From an uncultured Rhodospirillales bacterium (GTDB taxonomy: Bacteria > Pseudomonadota > Alphaproteobacteria > Acetobacterales > Acetobacteraceae), in NCBI GenBank assembly GCA_903843125.1, contig CAIMOR010000487.1, positions 1 through 50,512 of the forward strand: a DNA stretch of 50,512 nucleotides, read 5' to 3'. Both the position numbers and the translations under genes were made by a program. The notes under the pieces are model-generated. The model was not told where the DNA came from. It saw nothing but the letters and a program-made list of their open reading frames with translations, and did no database searches. How positions within the stretch are numbered: position 1 is the stretch's first letter; every line of letters begins with the position of its first letter. This document shows positions 33,167-41,409 of the stretch, piece by piece.

Positions 33167-33844
33167 CTACAGCGAGAAGCGGTACCGCACGCTCATGCCG
33201 ACCACCAACGGGTTCAGCTCGGTCGAGGCATGCACCTTCACGCCCAGGTTGGTGCCCACCGCCGCATTCGGCGACAGGAACAGCTTCTTGACATCGAGGT
33301 TGATGCCCCAGGGGCCGGAGATCTCGTAGTCGATGCCGGCGTTCAGCGCGAAGCCGAAGCCGTTGTTCACCGCCACGCTGCGCACCGCGGGGTTCGCCCC
33401 GCTGAGGCTGGAGCCATAGAAGATCGAGTAGTTCAGGCCGGCGCCGACATAGGGGCTGAAGCGGCTCTGCGGCAGCGGGTGGTACTGCAGGGTCAGGGTT
33501 GGCGGCAGCACCCAGATGCTGCCCAGCTGCACATTGCCCAGCGCCGAGCCCTTCACGCTGAGGTCGTGCTGCGTGCTGGCAACGATCAGGTTCAGCGAGA
33601 TGTTCGGATTGATGAAGTAGGTGAAGTCGACCTGGGCGGTTGCCGAGTTGCTTGCACGGACATGGCCATTGATGGTGTCGACCGAACTGTGGTTGCCGTT
33701 CTCCGGCAGTACGCCGATGGCGCCCAGGCCCACCACGAAATCGCCCGCCAGCTTGCCGCGCACGCCATCTTCGGCCAGCGCCGGGGCCGCGCCCATCATC
33801 GCCGCCAGGGCTGCCGCGGCCGAAGCCATCCCGATCTTGCTCAT
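33167..33844 (-). CDS. OmpW family outer membrane protein
   Basis: 225 residues. Signal peptide (AAAALAAMMGAAPALAEDG), then an eight-stranded barrel pattern: GKLAGDFVVGLGAIGVLPEN, FTYFINPNISLNLIVASTQH, WVLPPTLTLQYHPLPQSRFS-PYVGAGLNYSIFYG and a C-terminal VVGMSVRYRFSL. OmpW porins pass small hydrophobic molecules. ATG 33844. An FNR/FixK-like box lies 76 bases upstream; in enterobacteria ompW is also oxygen-controlled, which fits. Its stop adjoins the strong hairpin shared with the aminotransferase. Confidence 0.9.
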   Translation of the reverse strand: MSKIGMASAAAALAAMMGAAPALAEDGVRGKLAGDFVVGLGAIGVLPENGNHSSVDTINGHVRASNSATAQVDFTYFINPNISLNLIVASTQHDLSVKGSALGNVQLGSIWVLPPTLTLQYHPLPQSRFSPYVGAGLNYSIFYGSSLSGANPAVRSVAVNNGFGFALNAGIDYEISGPWGINLDVKKLFLSPNAAVGTNLGVKVHASTELNPLVVGMSVRYRFSL

Positions 33845-33919
33845 CTGCTTCCAGCTTCCATGCTCTGGTGGCCCTTGCCACCGCGACGCATGGGGTAGGA
33901 CCGGCAGGCTCACGTGTCC

Positions 33920-33933
33920 TTGAGGTGGCGCAA
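33920..33933. promoter_or_regulatory. FNR/FixK-like box upstream of OmpW gene
   Basis: TTGAGGTGGCGCAA, i.e. TTGA-N6-GCAA (read on the minus strand TTGC-N6-TCAA), the same half-site pair as at 30326. Its centre is about 82 bases before the OmpW start. Confidence 0.4.
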
Positions 33934-33975
33934 GCAGCGCTGTTGCCGATGTGCCACCACTGACGTGCCGGGCAG

Positions 33976-34182
33976 CTATCGCTTGCCGTGGCGCGCCGCC
34001 TTGCCCGTGGTCCTGCCGATACCAGCCAGGGTGGCCAGCCGCGCGGGCAAGGCGCCGAGGATGCCGTCGCGCCGCTCGGGCTGCTTCTTCCAGCCCTTCT
34101 TGTCCGCCTTGGTCATGCCGCAGCCCAGGCACCAACCGGTGGTTTCATCGTAACGGCAGACATCGATGCAGGGCGAGGACAT
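33976..34182 (-). CDS. DUF1289 domain protein, 68 aa
   Basis: Small protein with the four-cysteine DUF1289 signature: [20 protein letters not shown], followed by [16 protein letters not shown]. The cysteines probably bind a metal or iron-sulfur cluster; the family's function is not known. ATG 34182 is chosen because the signature begins two residues later; the frame stays open for almost 2 kb upstream, but that is the antisense shadow of fhs. It is divergent from fhs across 99 bases. Confidence 0.87.
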   Translation of the reverse strand: MSSPCIDVCRYDETTGWCLGCGMTKADKKGWKKQPERRDGILGALPARLATLAGIGRTTGKAARHGKR

Positions 34183-34223
34183 GCCTACCCGACGCGCCCG
34201 CACGCCCGTGGTTCCCGCCCGGC

Positions 34224-34251
34224 TTGCCTCCCACCCCCCGGCAGCGATAAT
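34224..34251 (+). promoter_or_regulatory. Sigma-70-type promoter for fhs
   Basis: TTGCCT (34224-34229), 16-base spacer, GATAAT (34246-34251). The fhs start codon is 30 bases downstream, with a GGGGGAA ribosome site between. Confidence 0.45.
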
Positions 34252-34281
34252 CCAGGCGCAGCAACCTGGGGGAACGCAACG

Positions 34282-35961
34282 ATGGCCACGGACCTGGAGA
34301 TCGCTCGCGCCACCAGCCTGCGCCCGATCCACGAGATTGCCGAGCGCGCCGGCATTCCCGCCGAGGGGCTGATCCCGTATGGCCGCACCAAGGCGAAGGT
34401 GGATTTCTTCGTGCTCGCCGGCGCGGGCCGGGCGGGCGCCGCCGGGCAAGGCAAGCTGGTGCTGGTCACCGGCATTTCCCCCACCGCCGCCGGCGAAGGC
34501 AAGACCACCACCACCATCGGCCTCGGCGACGCGCTGAATGCGCTGGGCACCAGGACCATGATCTGCCTGCGCGAGCCCTCGCTCGGGCCGTGCTTCGGCG
34601 TCAAGGGCGGCGCAACCGGCGGCGGCCGCGCCCAGGTGGCGCCCATGGAGGACATCAACCTCCACTTCACCGGCGACTTCCACGCCATCACCAGCGCCAA
34701 CAACCTGCTGGCAGCCATGGTGGACAACCACCTGTACTGGGGCAACGCGCTCGGCCTCGACCCGCGCCGCGTCACCTGGCGCCGGTCGATGGACATGAAC
34801 GACCGCAACCTGCGCAACATGGTTGTCGGCCTCGGCGGCGCCGTCCAGGGCGTGCCGCGGGAGGACGGCTTCGACATCACGGTCGCGAGCGAGGTGATGG
34901 CGATCTTCTGCCTGGCACGTGACCTGGAGGACCTGCAGGCGCGGCTGGGCCGCATCATCGTCGGCAGCACGCGCGACGGCACCAGCGTCACCGCGCGCGA
35001 CATCAAGGCCGATGGCGCCATGGCCGCGCTGCTGCGCGACGCGCTGCAGCCCAACCTGGTGCAGACGCTGGAGGGCTCGCCGGCGTTGGTGCATGGCGGG
35101 CCCTTCGCCAACATCGCCCATGGCTGCAACAGCGTCATCGCCACCAGGCTCGGCCTTGCCCTGGCCGATGTGGTGGTGACCGAGGCCGGCTTCGGCGCCG
35201 ATCTCGGCGCCGAGAAGTTCCTCGACATCAAATGCACAGCGGCCGGCCTCACGCCCGATGCCGCCGTGGTCGTCGCCACCGTCCGCGCGCTGAAGATGCA
35301 TGGCGGCGTGGCCAAGGCCGCGCTGGGCGCCGAGGACGTGGCCGCGGTGGAACGCGGCGTGGTCAACCTGGCGCGCCATGTGGAGAACATGCGCAAGTTC
35401 GGCCTGCCCGTCGTCGTCGCGCTGAACCGCTTCACCAGCGACACCGACGCCGAGATCGCCGCCGTGCAGCATGCCATGGCCCGCATCGGCGCCGAGGCCT
35501 TCCTCTGCACCCACTGGAGCGACGGCGCCGCCGGCGCCGCCGACTTGGCCCGCGCCGTGCGCCGCCTGCTGGATGAGGGCCACGCGAGGTTCAAGCCGCT
35601 CTACCCGCCGGAGCTGCCGCTGGCGGACAAGCTGCGCACCATCGCGCGGGAGATCTATCACGCGGCGGAAGTGCAGATCCCGCCACCCGTCGCCGCCAGG
35701 CTGCAGCGGTTCGAGGACCAGGGCTTCGGCCATGTGCCGGTCTGCGTTGCGAAAACGCAGTACAGCTTCAGCAGCGACTCGACCCGGCTGGGTGCCCCGG
35801 AAGGCCATGTGCTGCCGGTGCGCGAGGTCCGCCTGTCCGCCGGTGCCGGCTTCGTCGTGGCGGTCTGCGGCGACATCATGACCATGCCTGGCCTGCCGCG
35901 GAAGCCGGCGGCCGAGACCATCAACCTGGACGCGGACGGGGCCATCCAGGGGTTGTTCTGA
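34282..35961 (+). CDS. fhs: Formate-tetrahydrofolate ligase
   Basis: 559 residues, the normal length. It makes 10-formyl-tetrahydrofolate from formate, tetrahydrofolate and ATP. ATP-binding loop [19 protein letters not shown], then [39 protein letters not shown] and the C-terminal [30 protein letters not shown] 34282 behind GGGGGAA; the longer frame upstream overlaps the DUF1289 gene and has no homology. It stands as a single-gene unit. In this kind of bacterium it supplies C1 units for purine and formyl-Met-tRNA synthesis and can consume formate. Confidence 0.97.
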   Translation: MATDLEIARATSLRPIHEIAERAGIPAEGLIPYGRTKAKVDFFVLAGAGRAGAAGQGKLVLVTGISPTAAGEGKTTTTIGLGDALNALGTRTMICLREPSLGPCFGVKGGATGGGRAQVAPMEDINLHFTGDFHAITSANNLLAAMVDNHLYWGNALGLDPRRVTWRRSMDMNDRNLRNMVVGLGGAVQGVPREDGFDITVASEVMAIFCLARDLEDLQARLGRIIVGSTRDGTSVTARDIKADGAMAALLRDALQPNLVQTLEGSPALVHGGPFANIAHGCNSVIATRLGLALADVVVTEAGFGADLGAEKFLDIKCTAAGLTPDAAVVVATVRALKMHGGVAKAALGAEDVAAVERGVVNLARHVENMRKFGLPVVVALNRFTSDTDAEIAAVQHAMARIGAEAFLCTHWSDGAAGAADLARAVRRLLDEGHARFKPLYPPELPLADKLRTIAREIYHAAEVQIPPPVAARLQRFEDQGFGHVPVCVAKTQYSFSSDSTRLGAPEGHVLPVREVRLSAGAGFVVAVCGDIMTMPGLPRKPAAETINLDADGAIQGLF

Positions 35962-36069
35962 CGCACCGCACACACGCGAGGTTGTAGCCAGGCCGGCAGC
36001 ATCGCCGCCGCGAATGGGCTAGCCTGCCACCGGGACCGCGAGACCAGCCAAAGGAACGGCCGGCGCGGC

Positions 36070-36588
36070 ATGACAGACAACGACCCTGCGGGGGCAGACG
36101 CCTTCACCATGGCGGTGGCGGCGGAGATACCACGGCTGCGCCGGTTCGCCCGCGTGCTGCTGCGGCCCGTCGGCGGGTCGGAGGCAGCGGACGACCTGGT
36201 GCAGGAGACCCTGTTGCGCGCCATCGTCGCGCGCGACCAATTCTCGCCAGGTACCAACCTGCGGGCCTGGCTGTTCACCATCCTGCGTCATGCGCGGGCC
36301 GCTGGTGCGCGACGTGATGCGCGCAGCCCGGTGGTGGCGCGTGGCGAGTTGCCGGACGCCATCATCTCCGGCGGCCAGGAGGAACGCGAGGCGATGCGCG
36401 AACTGGCGGACCGCTTCAACGCCCTGCCGCCGGTGCAGCGGGAGGCGCTGTGGCTCGTGGTGGTGGACGGCATGGACTATGCGGAAGCCGCCGCCGTCAT
36501 GCAGGTGCCGCCGGGCACCCTCCGCTCGCGGTTGTCCCGCGCGCGCGAAAGCCTGCGCCGCGCCGTCGGCCTGCCGCGCGAGGAATAG
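36070..36588 (+). CDS. ECF-type RNA polymerase sigma factor (EcfG-like)
   Basis: 172 residues. Region 2 at about 20-85 (IPRLRRFARVLLRP ... ADDLVQETLLRAIVARDQF, then GTNLRAWLFTILRHARAAG) and region 4 at about 118-165 (LPPVQREALWLVVVDGMDYA-EAAAVMQVPPGTLRSRLSRA). Typical two-domain ECF factor; GTNLRAWLFTILR is close to the alphaproteobacterial general-stress EcfG type. Start ATG 36070 after AAAGGAA. Its TAG stop (36586-36588) is followed with no gap by the TAG of the convergent NepR-like gene, which makes a sigma/anti-sigma pair likely. Confidence 0.88.
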   Translation: MTDNDPAGADAFTMAVAAEIPRLRRFARVLLRPVGGSEAADDLVQETLLRAIVARDQFSPGTNLRAWLFTILRHARAAGARRDARSPVVARGELPDAIISGGQEEREAMRELADRFNALPPVQREALWLVVVDGMDYAEAAAVMQVPPGTLRSRLSRARESLRRAVGLPREE

Positions 36589-36765
36589 CTACTTCGCCTG
36601 CTGTTCCAGCACCGCGCGCAACGCTTCCGGCACGGGCTCCTGCAGCACGGCGCCGTAGAGCCGGCCCAGGCGATCCTGCAGCCAGCGGTCGAACGCCAGG
36701 GAATCCGGCGTGGAGACGGAACAGGCCGGCGGCGCAGGGGGGCGGGGGGTATTGGTGGCATGCAT
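36589..36765 (-). CDS. NepR-like anti-sigma factor, 58 aa
   Basis: After a proline-rich start comes the NepR-type helix pattern FDRWLQDRLGRLYGAVLQEP-VPEALRAVLEQ: two amphipathic helices joined by EPVPE. NepR proteins bind EcfG sigma factors and are displaced by the response regulator PhyR under stress; no PhyR gene is visible here. The gene is too short to stand out because its frame is open far upstream on the minus strand. The ATG at 36765 follows directly on a GGGCTT hairpin. Convergent orientation towards its presumed sigma partner is unusual, since nepR and ecfG normally form an operon. Confidence 0.65.
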   Translation of the reverse strand: MHATNTPRPPAPPACSVSTPDSLAFDRWLQDRLGRLYGAVLQEPVPEALRAVLEQQAK

Positions 36766-36780
36766 GGGCTTTACAAGCCC
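36766..36780 (-). other. Hairpin abutting the NepR-like start codon
   Basis: Six-base arms GGGCTT / AAGCCC with a 3-base loop, ending exactly at the ATG on the minus strand. In an mRNA it would hide the ribosome entry site. A GGAAC element about 25 bases further upstream resembles the -35 of EcfG promoters, but the matching CGTT is not exact (GCTT). Confidence 0.35.
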
Positions 36781-36876
36781 CCGTGCCGCCTTCCGGTTCC
36801 ACCGCTGAGGTTCGCTGCCGACGATCCCGCCGCGGTCGCTGTTGCCAGCCAGCGGGCCGCTGCGCAGAGTGGCGGG

Positions 36877-38082
36877 ATGCCGAACGCCCCGCGCAACGAC
36901 CCGATGGCCCTGCTGCGCCAGGCCGTGGCCTGCCACCAGCGCGGCGAGGCGGCGGCAGCGGAGCGGCTCTACCGCCAGGCACTGCAGCGCGACCCGAAGC
37001 TGGCCGACGCCCACAACCTGCTGGGCGTGCTGGCGCGGCAACGCGGCGACCCGGCCACGGCGCTGCGTCATACCGCCGCCGCACTGGCGCTTCGCCCGGG
37101 GGAGCCGGTGTTCCTCGCCAGCCACGGCGCCGCGCTGGCCGAAGCCGGCCACCTTGCCGAAGCCGTCCGCCTGCTGCGCCAGGCGGTGGCGCTGCGGCCG
37201 GAGGATGCCGTCAGTCTGCGCAACCTGGGCCAGGCGCTCTGTGCGCTGGGCGACGCGCCCGCCGCGCTGGCGCCGCTGCGGCAGGCCGTGGCGCTGCAAC
37301 CGCTGGGCGCCGAAGCGCGGCTGGCGTTGGCCCATGCGTTGCGGGAGGCCGGTGACACCGCGGGTGCCGCTGAAGCCGCCACGTCTGCGCTGGCGCATGG
37401 CGACGCGGCACTGGCCGCCCAGGCGCGGTTCCTGCTGGCCGCACTCGGCCACGGCGCCGCGCCGGACCGTGCCCCGGCCGACTACGTGCGCGACCTGTTC
37501 GACCAGTTCGCCCCGCGCTTCGATGCCGAGCTGACCGGCCGCCTGGCCTACCGCACGCCGGAGGCCCTGGCCGCGCTGCTGCACCAGGCCGGGGTGCCCG
37601 GCGGGCTGCGCGTGCTTGACCTGGGTTGCGGCACCGGGCTTTCCGGCCTGGCGCTGGCGCCCTTCGCCGCCCGGCTGGAGGGGCTGGACCTCTCGCCGCG
37701 CATGCTGGCGGAAGCGGCCCGGCGCAACCTCTACGCGGCGCTGCACCAGGCTGAGCTGGTCGAATGGCTGCCTGGCCGCCCGGCGGGCTTCGACCTGATC
37801 GCTGCCGCCGACGTGCTGAACTACCTGGGCGACCTCGCCCCCGCCCTGGCCGCCATGCATGGCGCGTTGGCGCCCGGCGGCTGGCTTGGCTTCTCCATCG
37901 AGGCCGGCACCTCCGCGCCCTACGCGCTGGGCGAGGCGATGCGCTACCGCCATCAGCCCGAACACGTCGGCGGCCTGGCACGCGCCGCCGGCTTCATCGA
38001 GGCAGCGCGGCGCGAGGTGGTGCTGCGGACCGAAAAGGGCGCGCCGGTTGCCGGGGTGCTGTTCGCGCTTACTCGCCCTTGA
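36877..38082 (+). CDS. TPR repeat protein fused to SAM-dependent methyltransferase
   Basis: 401 residues. Residues about 10-190 are five to six TPR units (CHQRGEAAAAERLYRQALQR, LLGVLARQRGDPATALRHTA, GAALAEAGHLAEAVRLLRQA, LGQALCALGDAPAALAPLRQ). From about 205 comes a class I methyltransferase: YVRDLFDQFAPRFDAEL, motif I VLDLGCGTGLSGLALA, LEGLDLSPRMLAEA and DLIAAADVLNYLGDLAPALA. The target is unknown. Start ATG 36877 is a choice; ATG 36904 is also possible. The 3' end overlaps the convergent TctC gene by 14 bases. Confidence 0.85.
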   Translation: MPNAPRNDPMALLRQAVACHQRGEAAAAERLYRQALQRDPKLADAHNLLGVLARQRGDPATALRHTAAALALRPGEPVFLASHGAALAEAGHLAEAVRLLRQAVALRPEDAVSLRNLGQALCALGDAPAALAPLRQAVALQPLGAEARLALAHALREAGDTAGAAEAATSALAHGDAALAAQARFLLAALGHGAAPDRAPADYVRDLFDQFAPRFDAELTGRLAYRTPEALAALLHQAGVPGGLRVLDLGCGTGLSGLALAPFAARLEGLDLSPRMLAEAARRNLYAALHQAELVEWLPGRPAGFDLIAAADVLNYLGDLAPALAAMHGALAPGGWLGFSIEAGTSAPYALGEAMRYRHQPEHVGGLARAAGFIEAARREVVLRTEKGAPVAGVLFALTRP

Positions 38083-39040
38083 TGTGCTGCTCGCGGATGA
38101 AGGCGCCGAGCCGGGTCCGTTCCTGCGCGATGAAGCCGGCGAAGCGCTCGGGGCCGCCGCCCACCGGCTCCGCCCCCAGCAGGGTGAAGCGCTCGCGCAG
38201 TTCCGGTTTCCGCAGCGCCGCGTCGCACAGCTCGGCCATGCGGCGGACCAGCGCCGGCGGCGTGCCGGCCGGGGCATGCAGCCCGTTCCAGTCGGCCAGG
38301 CCGAAGCCGGGAAAGCCCTGCTCCGCCACCGGCACCGCCTCGGGGAAGGCGGTGCTCCGCTGCTCGGTCGAAATCGCCAGCACGCGCAGCTGGCCGTCGC
38401 GGATCAGCGGCGCCGGCGTCGGGATGGTCGAGAAGGTGAACAGCGTCTCGCCGGTCAGCACGCTCTGGATCTGCTGCGCGCCACCCCGGTAGGGCACGTG
38501 CTGCGCATCCAGCCCGGCCCGCTGCATCAGGATGGCGGCCGAGAGGTGGGAGGCGGTGCCGACGCCGGAACTGCCATAGCTCTCCTTGCCCGGATTGGCC
38601 TTCAGGTGCGCCACCAGCGCGCCGAGGTCATGGATCGGCGCGCCGCTGCGCACCAGCAGCAGGGTCGGCAGCACCACGAACTGGGTTACCGGCGTGAAGG
38701 CGGTGGCATAGTCGAAGCTCAGGTTCGGCAGCAGGAACTGGTTCACCGCCTGGCCGGAGGCATCGACCATCCAGTTGTAGCCATCGGCCGTCGCGCTGGC
38801 GAAGGCGGCGGAGCCGACCGCACCGGTGGCGCCGCCCCGGTTCTCCACCACCACCGGCTGGCCGAGCGCCGGCTGCACCGCGCCCATGACCAGGCGCGTG
38901 GTCACGTCCGTGCTGCCGCCGGGCGGCCACGCCACCACCACGCGCACCGGATGGTCCGGCCAGGGCGGCTGCGCCGCGGCGAGCGCAGGCAGGGCGGGCA
39001 GGGCGAGCGCGGCCAGCGCGGCGCGGCGGGTGATGGGCAT
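38069..39040 (-). CDS. TctC/Bug substrate-binding protein
   Basis: 323 residues. Signal peptide (MPITRRAALAALALPALPAL), then VRVVVAWPPGGSTDVTTRLV, VENRGGATGAVGSAAFASA and HVPYRGGAQQIQSVLTGE. It is 35 bases downstream of a closely similar TctC gene at 39076 (shared AWP-GGSTD, FDYATAF, SGIGTA-HL and AEQGF-GF patterns), so these two are a tandem duplication, unlike the other TctC genes of the window. Confidence 0.9.
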   Translation of the reverse strand: MPITRRAALAALALPALPALAAAQPPWPDHPVRVVVAWPPGGSTDVTTRLVMGAVQPALGQPVVVENRGGATGAVGSAAFASATADGYNWMVDASGQAVNQFLLPNLSFDYATAFTPVTQFVVLPTLLLVRSGAPIHDLGALVAHLKANPGKESYGSSGVGTASHLSAAILMQRAGLDAQHVPYRGGAQQIQSVLTGETLFTFSTIPTPAPLIRDGQLRVLAISTEQRSTAFPEAVPVAEQGFPGFGLADWNGLHAPAGTPPALVRRMAELCDAALRKPELRERFTLLGAEPVGGGPERFAGFIAQERTRLGAFIREQHIKGE

Positions 39041-39075
39041 GCGTTGTCCTCCGTTTGGGCAGAGGATAACGCCTT

Positions 39076-40038
39076 TCACTCGAGCCGGATATTCTCCGCC
39101 TGGATCAGCGCCGCCATCCTGACCCGCTGTTCCGCCAGGAAGGCGGCCAGCGCCGCCGGGCCCTCGCCGGCCGGCTCCATCCCCAGGCCCGGCAGCCGCC
39201 GCTGCACTGCCGGGTCGCGCAGCGCGGCGGCAACGGCCGCGGCAACCTGCTCCAGGATCGGCGCCGGGGTGCCCGCCGGGGCCAGCATCGCCAGCCATTC
39301 GGTTATCGCGAAGCCGGCAAAGCCCTGCTCGGCCACCGTCGGCACCGCGGGGAAGCCGGCCAGCCGATGCCCCGAGGTGGCGGCAAGCGCGCGCAGCCGG
39401 CCATCCTGCACCAGCCCCGCCAGGGCGGGCACGGTGGCGCAGGTGAACACCACCTCGCCGGCCAGCACCGCCTGCACCTGCGGCGGGCTGCCGCGATAGG
39501 GCACATGCGTCGCCGCCACCCCGGCCTGGCGCAGCAGCATCGCCGCCGCCAGGTGGGCCGCGGTGCCGATGCCCGACGACGAATAGGTGCCACCGCCGGG
39601 CTGGCCGTGCAGCAGCGCCAGCAGGCCCGGCACATCCTGCGCCGGACTGTCCGCCCGCACCGCCAGCAGCAGGGGCGCCTGCGCCACCAGGGTGATCGGC
39701 ACGAAGGCAGTGGCGTAGTCGAAGGCCAGGCCGCGCAGCAGCGCCGGGTTCACCGCCTGGGTGCTGGCATCGCTCAGCAGGGTGTAGCCATCCGGCGCCG
39801 CCTGGGCCACCACCGCGGCGCCGATCGAACCCGAGGCGCCGGCGCGGTTCTCCAGCACCACGGTCTGTCCCAGCACCGCCTGCAGCGGGGCCTGGATCGC
39901 GCGCAGCAGGCCATCCGTGCTGCCGCCGGCCGGCCAGGCAATGACGATCCTGATCGGATGCGCCGGCCAGGGCGGCTGGGCCCGGGCCAGGGCGGGGCCG
40001 GCAAGCAAGGCGAGGGCGGCACGGCGGCTCAGGCGCAT
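39076..40038 (-). CDS. TctC/Bug substrate-binding protein, tandem paralogue
   Basis: 320 residues. Signal peptide (RRAALALLAGPALARAQPPW), then IRIVIAWPAGGSTDGLLRAI, LENRAGASGSIGAAVVAQAA and HVPYRGSPPQVQAVLAGEVV. ATG 40038. First gene of the two-gene minus-strand unit. It is divergent from a LivK-type binding-protein gene across 118 bases with an AT-rich dyad between them. Confidence 0.9.
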   Translation of the reverse strand: MRLSRRAALALLAGPALARAQPPWPAHPIRIVIAWPAGGSTDGLLRAIQAPLQAVLGQTVVLENRAGASGSIGAAVVAQAAPDGYTLLSDASTQAVNPALLRGLAFDYATAFVPITLVAQAPLLLAVRADSPAQDVPGLLALLHGQPGGGTYSSSGIGTAAHLAAAMLLRQAGVAATHVPYRGSPPQVQAVLAGEVVFTCATVPALAGLVQDGRLRALAATSGHRLAGFPAVPTVAEQGFAGFAITEWLAMLAPAGTPAPILEQVAAAVAAALRDPAVQRRLPGLGMEPAGEGPAALAAFLAEQRVRMAALIQAENIRLE

Positions 40039-40051
40039 GGGGCGGCTCCGG

Positions 40052-40068
40052 GTTAACGGAACCTTAAC
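40052..40068. promoter_or_regulatory. GTTAA dyad in divergent promoter region
   Basis: GTTAA (40052-40056) and TTAAC (40064-40068) form an inverted repeat with a 7-base spacer, 14 bases before the TctC start on the minus strand and about 90 bases before the LivK start on the plus strand. Its AT-rich character stands out locally. A shared operator is possible. Confidence 0.35.
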
Positions 40069-40156
40069 ACGCAAACGCCATGCCCAAGCGCCAGCGGCAG
40101 GATTTGTCGCCGCCGCCGCACTCTGGCATCGTCCGCGCCAATAGGGAGAAAACGCC

Positions 40157-41377
40157 ATGAACCGCCTTCAACGCCGCAGCCTGCTGGCTGGCCTGACCAC
40201 CCTGCCGCTGGCCGCCCCCGGCCTGCTGCGGGCACAATCCACGTCCCACCCGGTGCAGATCGGCCTGCTCAGCGACATGAGCGGCCCGTTCAAGGATGTC
40301 GGTGGCCCCGGCAACCGGGTGGCGGCGGAGCTAGCGATCGCCGACTTCGGCGGCAGCGTGCTGGACCGGCCGATCACGGTCCGCCAGGCCGACAACCAGA
40401 ACAAGGCCGACGTGGCCGGCGCCCTGGCGCGGGAATGGCTGGACGGGGGGGTGGACTGCCTGGCCGATGGCGGCGCCTCCTCCTCCGGCCTGGCGATGCA
40501 GGAGGTCTGCCGCGACAAGAAGCGCATCTTCATCGTCACCGGCCCGGCGACATCCGATATCACCGGCGCCAAGTGCTCGGCCTATGGCATGCATTTCGGC
40601 TTCGATACCTATGCACTGGCGCACGGCACCGGCACCGCGCTGACCAAGTCCGGCGGCAACAGCTGGTACTTCATCACCTCGGACTACGCCTTCGGCCACG
40701 CGCTGGAGCGCGACACCATGGCCGCCGTGCGCGCCAATGGCGGCGAGGTGAAGGGCGCCGTCCGCGCGCCGCTGAACAACGCGGACTTCTCCGGCTTCCT
40801 GCTGCAGGCGCGGGCCTCCGGCGCCAAGGTCATCGGCTTCGCGCTGGCCGGCACCGACCTGCAGAACTGCATCAAGCAGGCCAGCGAGTTCGGCCTGACC
40901 CGCGGCGGCGCACGGATCGCCACGCTGCTGATCCAGGTGACCGACATCGTCGCGCTGGGCCACAAGACCTGCGAGGGCATGGTCTTCACCGACAGCTTCT
41001 ACTGGGACCAGAGCGACGGCGCCCGGGCCTTCGCGGCGCGCTACATGCAGCGCATGCCGGCCTCGCCGCCGGGGCTGCAGCACGCCGCCATGTACACCGG
41101 CGTGACCCATTGGCTGAAGGCGGTGAAGGCGGTCGGCAGTGTCGACGCCGATGCCGTGGCGGCGAAGATGAAGGCCACGCCGGTCAACGACTTCTACAAC
41201 AGCAACGTGGAACTGCGGCAGGACGGCCGCTGCATGCACGTGATGAACCTGTGGCAGGTGAAGCCGGAGAGCGAGGCCAAGGGCCGCTTCGACTTCTGCA
41301 AGCTGATCACCCACATTCCGCCGAACGAGGCCTGGCGCCCGCTCAGCGAGGGTGGCTGCGCGCTGGTCCACACCTAA
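40157..41377 (+). CDS. ABC transporter substrate-binding protein (LivK/type 1 periplasmic)
   Basis: 406 residues; ATG 40157 behind GGGAGAA. Signal peptide (RRSLLAGLTTLPLAAPGLLR), then VQIGLLSDMSGPFKDVGGPG, a type 1 periplasmic binding fold with DGGASSSGLAMQEVCRDKKR, ITSDYAFGHALERDTMAAV and a long C-terminal lobe ending PPNEAWRPLSEGGCALVHT. It belongs to a different branch from the pair at 24982-27433. The next gene, rarA, starts 32 bases downstream but is functionally unrelated. The ligand is unknown. Confidence 0.9.
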   Translation: MNRLQRRSLLAGLTTLPLAAPGLLRAQSTSHPVQIGLLSDMSGPFKDVGGPGNRVAAELAIADFGGSVLDRPITVRQADNQNKADVAGALAREWLDGGVDCLADGGASSSGLAMQEVCRDKKRIFIVTGPATSDITGAKCSAYGMHFGFDTYALAHGTGTALTKSGGNSWYFITSDYAFGHALERDTMAAVRANGGEVKGAVRAPLNNADFSGFLLQARASGAKVIGFALAGTDLQNCIKQASEFGLTRGGARIATLLIQVTDIVALGHKTCEGMVFTDSFYWDQSDGARAFAARYMQRMPASPPGLQHAAMYTGVTHWLKAVKAVGSVDADAVAAKMKATPVNDFYNSNVELRQDGRCMHVMNLWQVKPESEAKGRFDFCKLITHIPPNEAWRPLSEGGCALVHT

Positions 41378-41409
41378 CCAAAGCCGCGGCGGCGGGTTAT
41401 ACCAGGGCC

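Noticed and set aside
33976-35973. Long minus-strand open frame reaching upstream of the DUF1289 gene
   Set aside because: All but the last 68 codons are the antisense shadow of fhs; the DUF1289 signature begins right after the ATG at 34182.
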